From Oscillospiraceae bacterium (lineage in GTDB: Bacteria > Bacillota > Clostridia > Oscillospirales > Ruminococcaceae), in the NCBI GenBank assembly GCA_009776345.1, contig WRLS01000124.1, forward strand, positions 1 through 6,100: DNA of 6,100 nt. The letters run 5' to 3'. Numbering within the stretch: the first letter of the stretch is position 1; each line of letters starts with the position of its first letter. Made by a program: the position numbers and the translations under genes. Positions 1 through 5,068 of the stretch are shown here, piece by piece. Under the pieces are notes generated by a model. The model made no database searches and had not been told where the DNA came from. It saw nothing but the letters and a program-made list of their open reading frames with translations.

Positions 1-1
1 C

Positions 2-51
2 AAAGGACAACCCCCGGCACTACGTGCCACCCCCTTCGTGCGCGAAGGGGG
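2..51. repeat. Partial palindromic element at the left window edge
   Basis: It begins with AAAGGACAA, a motif that also follows the heptamer arrays at 355-365 and 5907-5918. Next comes a run of C, a perfect hairpin GGCAC-TAC-GTGCC (16-28), and directly after it a CCACCC-type palindrome, CCCCCTTCG-TGCG-CGAAGGGGG (30-51). The order C-rich segment, small hairpin, then CCACCC palindrome matches the left arms of copies A, B and D, although the bases differ. It is read as one arm of another member of the same family, truncated or decayed. The right-hand arm is not evident. Confidence 0.55.
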
Positions 52-124
52 CATTAACCCCTAAACCTGCTTCCCATTTCACACTTCCCGCAAACTGCGC
101 AACTTGCAATCCTAAAACCTCAAT

Positions 125-326
125 CCTGTGCGGAACGCAAAAACACCCGTCACGAAGCGATAAATCACTTCGTGCCACCCTCTTTAAAAAAGAGGGTAAG
201 GCTACAGCAAAATTTATTCTTTCACAATAAAAGCACAAAGCAACCGTAGGACGTACCCTCTTTTTTAAAGAGGGTGGCATCACTGCGAGTGGTCGCAGTG
301 ATGACGGGTGTTTTGCCTTCGGCAGG
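125..326. repeat. Nested inverted-repeat element, copy A (complete)
   Basis: The two arms mirror each other module by module. The left arm reads CCTG, hairpin TGCG-GAA-CGCA (129-139), AAAACACCCGT, hairpin CACGAAG...CTTCGTG (151-174), then palindrome ACCCTCTTT-N3-AAAGAGGGT (177-197). The right arm reads the same palindrome (255-275), an 11-bp perfect hairpin (278-303), ACGGGTGTTTT (304-314), hairpin TGCC-TTC-GGCA (314-324), and AGG. The linear segments are complementary between arms, but the hairpins are unrelated in sequence. No protein is encoded, so the element would be non-autonomous. It resembles a MITE or REP-type repeat in size. It could also act as structured RNA or as a bidirectional terminator. 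Confidence 0.8.
177..275 (-). repeat. Core of element copy A with palindromic ends
   Basis: This 99-bp unit is bounded by two ACCCTCTTT-N3-AAAGAGGGT palindromes (177-197 and 255-275), which are also inverted copies of each other. The 57-base interior (198-254) matches the reverse complement of the interior of copy B (3647-3703) at 49 of 57 positions by hand alignment. Seven of the eight differences are transitions. I see no open frame with a ribosome binding site. The strand is arbitrary and is set opposite to copy B. Confidence 0.82.
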
Positions 327-354
327 TTTTAGGATTGAGGTTATAGGTTTTAGG
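327..354 (+). repeat. Heptamer tandem array right of copy A (4 units)
   Basis: Four consecutive 7-base units, TTTTAGG, ATTGAGG, TTATAGG and TTTTAGG, follow directly on the AGG that ends element A. The motif GAAAGGACAAA comes next at 355-365. The consensus is (A/T)TTNAGG with an invariant final GG. Confidence 0.8.
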
Positions 355-384
355 GAAAGGACAAATCTTTTAGTTTCTTCCCTT

Positions 385-415
385 CCTAAATCCTCATTCC
401 TAAAACCTTAATCCT
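385..415 (-). repeat. Heptamer array containing the terL stop codon
   Basis: Read on the minus strand, AGG (415-413) is followed by ATTAAGG, TTTTAGG, AATGAGG and ATTTAGG. The terL stop codon TAA (410-408) lies inside the first unit. The preceding bases, GCGCAGG, are the same as those before the heptamers at the rpe stop codon. The array therefore overlaps the last coding bases of the gene instead of starting in neutral spacer. Confidence 0.8.
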
Positions 416-1682
416 GCGCGCTCCGCGCCGCCGCCACCGCGAAAAATCCGCCGCCGGTTTCTTCTTGCCCAAACACATACGCCGCGAAATACCGCAGGTC
501 GTCCATGGCGTGGTCGTTTTCTTTAACAGGCACATCTCCGCCTTGGCCGCTTTCCGCCCATGAGTAAAGCGAAAATTCCCGTATGCAGTCCGCGCAGCTT
601 TTATGTATTAGGATGCGGCGGTTTTTCAGCGCAGCGCTCACGGTCCTGATCCCGTCGGAAACAGCGTTGCGCGCCGGCATTGCACGAAGGCTCCCGCGCC
701 GCCTTACGCATTGGATGAAGCTCGCCGCGGAAGGGTCGATTATCACGGCTTCTACAGGCAACCCGCCCGCGAGGGTTTCTAAATCATCCGCGTATTCATC
801 GTCGGTTTTCTGAACACCCGCAAGGCGGGAGTCGTAGTAAAACTCCCGGATCCGCACCCAAGAACCGCCGCTTTCGCCCCAAAGCCCGAAGGATGCCGGG
901 TTTACCGTGCCGTAATCACAGGAGATAATATACCGTGTACAGGCAGGCACATAATCGATGACATTATTCTCCCGGGAGAACATCGGGTAAACAAGCCCGG
1001 TCGCCTGTACCCATTCCCCTTTGATATAGCGCCGGTAAAACAGGCCGGAATACAGCCCGCTGTACCGTTTCAGCATTGCGGGGGAAAGGGTCGGGTTGTC
1101 CTTCATTGTGAAATGCAGGTAACAGGCGTTTTTCTTTTTCGGGTCGCGCACCCACTCCTTGTAAAACCAATGATGCGGGGACTGCGGGTTGCAGTTGAAC
1201 CAGAATTTGGAGCCCTCCACCGAGCATCTGGCGAGCGCCTGCTGCACAAAAGAGCGCGGCATCAGCGCCGCCTCGTCAAACAATACGCCCGCCAGGGTCA
1301 CGCCCTGGATTAAAGCGGCGGAGCCTTCATCCTTGCCGCCGTAGAGATAGTAGCGGTTTTCCTTGCCTTTATAACGTATCAGCAGTATGCTTCGGGATAC
1401 TTTAAAGTCACAGGATACACCCATCTCTTTTAAATGCCCCAGCAGCGGCGTGACCATATTGCGCACAAGGGATGTGACGGTTTTGCCGCATAAGGCGAAA
1501 TCGCGCCTGTTAAAGCAATGCATACTCCACATCACGAACGACAGGGAAAGGCATAGGGTTTTGCCGCTCCTGACCGCACCGTCGCAGATAATCGCGTCGC
1601 ACCGGCTGTACCGTGAAGACGGTAGCCACCAATTCATGACCGTGAGCTGCTTTTTGGAAAATGTACTAATCATGGACATCAT
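408..1682 (-). CDS. terL: Phage terminase large subunit (ATPase and nuclease)
   Basis: This is the DNA-packaging motor of a tailed phage, pumping DNA into the prohead and cutting it. Numbering is from the ATG at 1682 (424 aa). The ATPase half shows a terminase-type Walker A GAVRSGKT (35-42), a Walker B LFDE (D136, E137) and a coupling motif NCNP (163-166). The nuclease half shows acidic residues in SCDYG (D256), IIDPS (D316) and HAMDDL (D394 or D395). The length and all motifs fit an intact PBSX-type/Terminase_3 protein. The frame opens at a TTG at 1706, but ATGs at 1682, 1679 and 1673 are more plausible. The one at 1673 makes an ATGATTAG overlap with the terS stop, which suggests translational coupling. 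The C-terminus ends inside a heptamer repeat. No portal gene follows within the window, so this is a prophage remnant or an isolated packaging module. Confidence 0.93.
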   Translation of the reverse strand: MMSMISTFSKKQLTVMNWWLPSSRYSRCDAIICDGAVRSGKTLCLSLSFVMWSMHCFNRRDFALCGKTVTSLVRNMVTPLLGHLKEMGVSCDFKVSRSILLIRYKGKENRYYLYGGKDEGSAALIQGVTLAGVLFDEAALMPRSFVQQALARCSVEGSKFWFNCNPQSPHHWFYKEWVRDPKKKNACYLHFTMKDNPTLSPAMLKRYSGLYSGLFYRRYIKGEWVQATGLVYPMFSRENNVIDYVPACTRYIISCDYGTVNPASFGLWGESGGSWVRIREFYYDSRLAGVQKTDDEYADDLETLAGGLPVEAVIIDPSAASFIQCVRRRGSLRAMPARNAVSDGIRTVSAALKNRRILIHKSCADCIREFSLYSWAESGQGGDVPVKENDHAMDDLRYFAAYVFGQEETGGGFFAVAAARSAQD

Positions 1683-2187
1683 CCGCGTGCGTGACAGGGC
1701 TTTCAAGGGCGGTTACGCTTCTTTCCAGCGCGGAAATTAGGGATTTCCCGGTTTCTTTTCCGCTTTTCCGCTCACGGCTCCAGCGCAGAAGGGCTTCCAG
1801 CGCCTTTGAACGGTCGGCGAGCTTCAGCTCCACGCCGCCTTTTTGCCGCTTCAGCTCACTCACACAGTAAAGGTCAGGGAACGCGCTGAATAAATGCTCG
1901 GCTTCCCCGTCCCCATCCGCGGTAAACGCCAGCTTAACCGCGTCCTGCGCGGGACCAAACGCAACACGGCAAAGCCCCGCCAGTGCACGGTATTCCACAT
2001 CGCCGCCGGCAAGCCGCCGCTGCCATGCCCCGATATGCCGCCGCACCTCCACCCGATCCAGCAGATCGGGGGCATCCCCTGCACGGTAGCCCGCGCGCAC
2101 TGCCGCTTCCTCCGGGTTTTGCAGCCGCGCCATGTAATAGCAGAACCGCCGCTCCCGTATATCAAGCGCGGGTTTTGCCATAATCAT
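1666..2187 (-). CDS. terS: Phage terminase small subunit
   Basis: This is the predicted DNA-recognition subunit that brings phage DNA to TerL. At 173 aa it has the usual length. The N-terminal third (about residues 8-60) fits the Terminase_2 family pattern: an RRFCYYMA helix, then AAVRAGY (28-34) and a helix ending in VRRHI, consistent with a helix-turn-helix. The central part is mixed and the C-terminus is a charged helix, probably for oligomerisation or TerL contact. The ATG at 2187 is chosen because AAAGGAGG (2201-2194) sits 6 bases upstream; an in-frame ATG at 2181 is the alternative. The gene overlaps terL and comes first in a two-gene unit. The family assignment is from motif memory, without a search. 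Confidence 0.88.
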   Translation of the reverse strand: MIMAKPALDIRERRFCYYMARLQNPEEAAVRAGYRAGDAPDLLDRVEVRRHIGAWQRRLAGGDVEYRALAGLCRVAFGPAQDAVKLAFTADGDGEAEHLFSAFPDLYCVSELKRQKGGVELKLADRSKALEALLRWSRERKSGKETGKSLISALERSVTALESPVTHADDVHD

Positions 2188-2193
2188 TGCATT

Positions 2194-2201
2194 CCTCCTT
2201 T
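2194..2201 (-). promoter_or_regulatory. Shine-Dalgarno site of terS
   Basis: AAAGGAGG on the minus strand, with 6 bases to the ATG at 2187 and 12 to the ATG at 2181. The spacing supports the first. Confidence 0.85.
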
Positions 2202-2259
2202 GCAGTATTCATCTGTCATGCAAATTTAACCGCCGGTTTGCGCCTTCACCCTTACAAAC

Positions 2260-2298
2260 AAAAACAGGCATTTGGTCCCGAATCGGGAAAAATGCCTG
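2260..2298 (-). terminator. Intrinsic terminator or attenuator in the terS leader
   Basis: A long hairpin with an outer stem CAGGCATTT/AAATGCCTG (2265-2273 with 2290-2298) and an inner stem TCCCG-AAT-CGGGA (2276-2288). On the minus strand it is followed at once by TTTTTGTTTG (2264 downwards), which makes a standard Rho-independent terminator. It lies about 40-75 bases after the start expected from the minus-strand promoter at 2343-2371 and about 75 bases before terS. It could therefore end a short leader RNA or attenuate the terminase genes. On the plus strand it is followed by CGATTTTTATAG, a weaker signal. Confidence 0.75.
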
Positions 2299-2342
2299 CG
2301 ATTTTTATAGATTTTTTATGTGATTCTACTTATTGCACAAAA

Positions 2343-2371
2343 ATAATAATATATTTAGTGTATAATGACAA
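2343..2371 (-). promoter_or_regulatory. Candidate sigma-A promoter upstream of terS
   Basis: On the minus strand, -35 TTGTCA (2371-2366), a 17-bp spacer, and -10 TATTAT (2348-2343). Each box differs from consensus at one base and the spacing is optimal. It lies downstream of the terminator of the preceding gene, so it would give the terminase pair independent transcription. The region is AT-rich, so a chance match is possible. Confidence 0.5.
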
Positions 2372-2408
2372 TTGGAATATATACCAGCGGGATGGGGGTT
2401 TACGATAG

Positions 2409-2436
2409 AAAAACCGGGGCGGCGATGCCCCGGTTT
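2409..2436 (-). terminator. Intrinsic terminator of the subtilase-like gene
   Basis: Perfect 10-bp stem AAACCGGGGC/GCCCCGGTTT (2411-2420 with 2427-2436) and a 6-base loop. On the minus strand it runs into TTTTT (2413-2409). It starts 18 bases after the stop codon at 2454-2456. This is a textbook Rho-independent terminator and separates the gene from the terminase pair. Confidence 0.88.
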
Positions 2437-2453
2437 GTGCATGAATGCAGACA

Positions 2454-3440
2454 TTACTTTACAGTACGTTTCACTGCTTCGATGAAGGCCGGCGGGTTGA
2501 CTATATTGTTAGTTGCTGTATCATTGAGAAGTTTTACGAGGCGGGTGTTGGAGATGTTTGGATTAACCTGATAAGCCATTGCGATAACGCCTGCGACATA
2601 TGACGATGATGTGTCATTAACCCACCATCCTTCCTTGTCGTTACTGTTGATATTCTTATATGATTTATTAGTCCATGCTAATGTTCTTCTAACTGATGGA
2701 GCATGAATAAGTCTTTCATTACGATAATAATTGTTATTGCCGGGGATGCCGACTTTAGCCATATTCACATCATCAGGGCTGTTAGAGTCATAATACCCAT
2801 TTTCTACAAGAACAGTCAGCAATGCATTCACGCCCCACCCCGGCCCGCGCGTCCCGATAACGACGACACCCTCTTTTTCTGCCTTTTCTAAAGTTTGATA
2901 ATAAACCTTTGCTCCTACGGTAAGGTCCTCCTTAGTGTCAAATCTTCCAAAACTATCAACCACGATAACCCGAATTTTGTCCTCTTTTGAGAGTGATTTG
3001 TTCTTTTCAAGTACCCATTCAATACCGCCGACTATAGACGGCCATTCTGCCCTTTTCGCTTTGTAACCGGGTGTTTGGTCTACATTCATTCCAATCATAT
3101 ATAGGTTAGCACCGGGTGCTGTGCCAACCGTCTTTCCGACGATTGCACTAACTTTCGCATATATAGATGGAATATTCGATTTGGCGTCCCATCCAATATT
3201 TACGTATTCTTTTATCCTGCCGTCAAATTCGGGGTGAGTAAAATTTTTAAGGTTGTCATTTCTTATACCCAAACCAATAAAAGCCACACTTACACCTTTG
3301 CCGGTAATACCGCTCTTGTGGAGCGCACGGACACCGAGGCCGGGGTTTTTACCGGCTTCATTGGCGGTCGATGCCATCGCTGTTACTGACATAGAAACCA
3401 AAAGCACGATTACCATTGATATGCTGATAAATTTTTTCAT
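2454..3440 (-). CDS. Secreted S8 subtilase-like protein, probably catalytically dead
   Basis: A 328-aa exported protein. The signal peptide MKKFISISMVIVLLVSMS ends near AMA (residues 21-23). The subtilisin fold is recognisable from ITGKGVSVAFIGLGI (45-59), VGTAPGANLYMI (105-116), a GGIEWV helix (138-143) and VAGVIAMAYQVNP (282-294). The active-site positions differ from the family. Where IDTG carries the catalytic Asp there is IGLG (Gly56). Where HGTHVAG carries His there is IYAKVSA (Ile93). The AAGN oxyanion Asn corresponds to TRGP (Pro200). The Ser of GTSMA may survive in DTS (Ser278). This suggests a pseudoprotease that binds rather than cuts. The frame extends upstream to 3509, but the ATG at 3440 has GGAGGT 7 bases before it and starts a signal peptide. 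Composition is more AT-rich than its neighbours, which hints at transfer. The partner and role are unknown. Confidence 0.8.
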   Translation of the reverse strand: MKKFISISMVIVLLVSMSVTAMASTANEAGKNPGLGVRALHKSGITGKGVSVAFIGLGIRNDNLKNFTHPEFDGRIKEYVNIGWDAKSNIPSIYAKVSAIVGKTVGTAPGANLYMIGMNVDQTPGYKAKRAEWPSIVGGIEWVLEKNKSLSKEDKIRVIVVDSFGRFDTKEDLTVGAKVYYQTLEKAEKEGVVVIGTRGPGWGVNALLTVLVENGYYDSNSPDDVNMAKVGIPGNNNYYRNERLIHAPSVRRTLAWTNKSYKNINSNDKEGWWVNDTSSSYVAGVIAMAYQVNPNISNTRLVKLLNDTATNNIVNPPAFIEAVKRTVK

Positions 3441-3447
3441 GGCCGGT

Positions 3448-3453
3448 ACCTCC
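3448..3453 (-). promoter_or_regulatory. Shine-Dalgarno site that fixes the subtilase-like start
   Basis: GGAGGT on the minus strand, 7 bases before the ATG at 3440. It rules out the 23-codon upstream extension of the frame, which lacks such a site and would bury the signal peptide. Confidence 0.85.
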
Positions 3454-3474
3454 ATTATTTGGTGCAATATGGAT

Positions 3475-3503
3475 ATTATATCATAATATTGCAAAAGACG
3501 CAA
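3475..3503 (-). promoter_or_regulatory. Candidate promoter of the subtilase-like gene
   Basis: On the minus strand, a consensus -10 TATAAT (3480-3475), a 17-bp spacer and a weak -35 TTGCGT (3503-3498). A better -35 sequence, TTGACG (3514-3509), lies too far away (28 bp). The start would fall near 3468, giving a leader of about 28 bases. Confidence 0.55.
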
Positions 3504-3564
3504 ACCCACGTCAATCTAATTTATGTGATTATGTACAAATAATCGCATCGCATCGTACAGGGCA

Positions 3565-3775
3565 GGACGCGCAGGGGCGCGTCCCTACAAAACACCCGGC
3601 TTCAAAGCGTAACCGCTTTGAAGCCACCCTCTTTAAAAAAGAGGGTACGTCCTACGATTGCTTCGCGCTTATATTGTGAAAGAATAAATCTCGTTGTAGC
3701 TTTACCCTCTTTTTAAAGAGGGTGGCACCGTGACGACTTGTTCGTCGCGGTGACGGGTGTTTTGCCTTCGGCAGG
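3565..3775. repeat. Nested inverted-repeat element, copy B (complete)
   Basis: Same architecture as copy A, with the core inverted. The left arm has an outer hairpin GGACGCGC-AGGG-GCGCGTCC (3565-3584), CTACAAAACACCC, a perfect 12-bp hairpin with a TAAC loop (3598-3625), and the ACCCTCTTT palindrome (3626-3646). The right arm has the palindrome (3704-3723), hairpin CACCGTGACGA-CTTGT-TCGTCGCGGTG with one G-T pair (3726-3752), ACGGGTGTTTT, hairpin TGCC-TTC-GGCA, and AGG. The right-arm flank from GACGGGTG onward is nearly identical to that of copy A, whereas the left outer hairpin is unrelated to A's. Mixed arms like this suggest module exchange. Confidence 0.8.
3626..3723 (+). repeat. Core of element copy B with palindromic ends
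   Basis: Palindromes at 3626-3646 and 3704-3723 flank a 57-base interior that matches copy A in reverse complement at 49 of 57 positions. The right palindrome is one T shorter than in copy A. The last bases of the interior plus the right palindrome recur in copy C (from 5924). Confidence 0.82.
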
Positions 3776-3803
3776 ATTTAGGTTTTAGGATTGAGGTTTT
3801 AGG
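3776..3803 (+). repeat. Heptamer tandem array right of copy B (4 units)
   Basis: Units ATTTAGG, TTTTAGG, ATTGAGG and TTTTAGG follow the AGG that closes element B, then AATGGAAGAAA. The arrangement equals the right flank of copy A (327-354). Confidence 0.8.
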
Positions 3804-3832
3804 AATGGAAGAAATTTGTCGTTACGTCCCTT

Positions 3833-3867
3833 ACTAATTCCTAATTCCCAGTTCCTAATTCCTATCT
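3833..3867 (-). repeat. Heptamer array containing the CAP-gene stop codon
   Basis: On the minus strand the units are AGATAGG, AATTAGG, AACTGGG, AATTAGG and AATTAGT, then AAGGGACG. The stop codon TAG (3864-3862) sits inside the first unit. It is more diverged than the arrays at terL and rpe, but the 7-base phase is kept across five units. Confidence 0.72.
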
Positions 3868-5034
3868 GCGCAGCACCCCATCACTTATCACAATATCACC
3901 GGCCCTGGGCGTGGAGAAATGCACATAGCCCTTGTCGTCCACGCGGTAGGTGACGCTGCGCAGCAACGCGCGGGTGTTCTTTTCGGCGTCGTAGGTGTAA
4001 AACACAAGGTTATCTGTCTTTATCCCAACCTTAAGCGCAAAGGCCGCCGCCATGCCGAAATCGCCCTTCTGCCCAAGGCTTATTACTGCGATGTCGTTTT
4101 TGTAAAACCGCCGGAAACGCTCGTCTGTCTTTCGCGCGCCTTCAGACAATGTCGACGCGGAAAGGTCTATGCTTTTTGTCGCCCTTGCGGGGTTAATGCT
4201 GACACGCACATCCAAAGCCCCCGTGGATGTCATGCTGTCCATATTCAGTCTGACCGGCGTATTCCCGGCGGCGGCGCTCATCGCTTTCATTGTTTCCAGT
4301 GAAATCGCCGAGCCATTTCGCATCCCGACAACCGCTGTGCGCCCGGCCGCAGCCGCCGCGACGGCTTTGCGGGTCGCGTCCACCACCGCGCTTTGGCTTA
4401 CAGGCGATGCGCCGGAAGACCTTGCCCCGGCGGCGCTCCCGGTGTTTGCCGGTTCGTCATCTTCGTCCGCAAAAGCACCGGGGTCGTTGAACCGCGCAAA
4501 ATGCTGGGTCCAGTGATATTCGTTCGGCGATATCTCCACGCAGCCCGCCGCCATGCTGTTATATCGTGGATTAAGCATATTCGCGTTATGGCCGGGAGAA
4601 GCTATCCACGCTTCCACAACATCCCTTGGCGACAGAAGATACCCGCCCGCAAGGTTTTCGCCCCACGCGGAAAGCCCCGACTTCAGCGACGAGGCCAGCA
4701 CAGTGTCCCAGGGCTGGCCGCTCGGGCGTATATGCCTGCTGTTATTGCCTCTAGTGCCGCCTTGGGCGACAACGCTCGCCTCCGCGGCGCGCTGCATTGA
4801 GGGCCCCGCCAGGCTCGAGGACCACGAAAGGGTACTAAGGCCGTTTTGCCTCCGATGCTCATTTGTAAGCCTGAAGACCTCCCGCGCGAAGTCGGCCCTG
4901 TTTGTGAACGCAAACCGTTCGATGCCGCTGCCGGTGTCAATATTATAAGTCTCCGCATGGGCAGCGTAAACCGGGGCGAGCAGCAAAGCCGCCGCCAAGA
5001 TTATCGCCGATAGCTTTTTCAGTGAAATTTTCAT
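3862..5034 (-). CDS. Secreted CAP/SCP-domain protein with an uncharacterised C-terminal domain
   Basis: A 390-aa exported protein. The signal peptide has a KKLSAIILAAALLLAP core and a likely AHA cleavage site (residues 25-27). Residues about 48-182 form a CAP (SCP/PR-1-like, YkwD-type) domain: REVFRLTNEHRRQNGL, then the cavity residues H101 (SRHIRP), E126 (WGENLAGG), E141 and H149 (SPGHNANML), and WTQHFARF at the end. A Ser/Ala-rich acidic linker follows (about 184-215). A second domain of about 170 aa ends in DIAVISLGQKGDFGM and a GYVHFSTPRAGDIVISD strand pair. I recall similar C-termini in clostridial surface proteins but cannot name the family. The start is supported by GGGAGGA 6 bases upstream. 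There is no LPXTG or lipobox, so it is probably released or held by non-covalent contacts. Bacterial CAP proteins have varied or unknown activities. Confidence 0.88.
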   Translation of the reverse strand: MKISLKKLSAIILAAALLLAPVYAAHAETYNIDTGSGIERFAFTNRADFAREVFRLTNEHRRQNGLSTLSWSSSLAGPSMQRAAEASVVAQGGTRGNNSRHIRPSGQPWDTVLASSLKSGLSAWGENLAGGYLLSPRDVVEAWIASPGHNANMLNPRYNSMAAGCVEISPNEYHWTQHFARFNDPGAFADEDDEPANTGSAAGARSSGASPVSQSAVVDATRKAVAAAAAGRTAVVGMRNGSAISLETMKAMSAAAGNTPVRLNMDSMTSTGALDVRVSINPARATKSIDLSASTLSEGARKTDERFRRFYKNDIAVISLGQKGDFGMAAAFALKVGIKTDNLVFYTYDAEKNTRALLRSVTYRVDDKGYVHFSTPRAGDIVISDGVLRR

Positions 5035-5051
5035 CTCTTTTCCTCCCGAAA

Positions 5052-5068
5052 TATTTTCATTGAAAATA
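5052..5068. promoter_or_regulatory. 17-bp palindrome over the CAP promoter start: possible operator
   Basis: TATTTTCA-T-TGAAAATA is a perfect 8-bp dyad around one base. It overlaps the -10 box of the CAP promoter and the expected transcription start. That position would suit a repressor, but the AT-rich composition means it could be chance. Confidence 0.35.

Larger units (their letters stand above)
1..407. other. Gene-free, repeat-rich region downstream of the terminase genes
   Basis: I see no credible gene in these 407 bases. Open frames that cross it run through inverted repeats and have no Shine-Dalgarno site. The stretch holds a partial palindromic element (2-51), an unassigned segment (52-110), a full nested inverted-repeat element (about 111-326), a heptamer array (327-354), a short spacer carrying an AAAGGACAAA motif (356-365), and a second heptamer array in reverse orientation that runs into the terL stop codon (385-415). 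Bases 327-340 and 392-405 are complementary at 13 of 14 positions, so the two heptamer arrays could fold into one stem. Confidence 0.8.
3504..3861. other. Gene-free region between the subtilase-like and CAP genes
   Basis: No gene is supported here. Bases 3504-3560 are AT-rich spacer with a GCATC-type short repeat (3544-3554). Element B with its outer hairpin occupies 3565-3775. Heptamer arrays in opposite orientations follow at 3776-3803 and 3833-3867, separated by a 29-base spacer. Confidence 0.75.

Noticed and set aside
177..197. ACCCTCTTT palindromes as standard intrinsic terminators
   Set aside because: The stem is short and AT-rich in its upper half, with no following T-tract outside the stem. 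A terminator role is possible but not supported enough to annotate.
20..283. Open frame on the minus strand through element A
   Set aside because: The protein is a translation of the palindromes (for example FLKKR and LKKR segments) with no coding signals. Such frames commonly arise across inverted repeats.
1..407. CRISPR array
   Set aside because: Repeats occur in both orientations, are palindromic and irregularly spaced, and there are no unique spacers of constant length or cas genes.
583..813. Plus-strand frames inside terL, terS and CAP genes
   Set aside because: They are shadows of strongly supported genes on the opposite strand and contain no motifs or ribosome sites.
2184..2219. 11-codon minus-strand frame whose TGA overlaps the terS ATG
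   Set aside because: It could be a leader peptide, but it lacks its own ribosome site, has no notable residue run, and is short enough to be chance.
2333..2366. Plus-strand promoter TTGCAC / TATAAT
   Set aside because: The -10 is consensus, but spacing to the -35-like sequence is 22 bp and no credible plus-strand gene follows. It overlaps the better minus-strand promoter.
2187..2408. 73-codon plus-strand frame in the terS upstream region
   Set aside because: It starts at TTG without a ribosome site and runs through the hairpin at 2265-2298, so it is unlikely to be translated.
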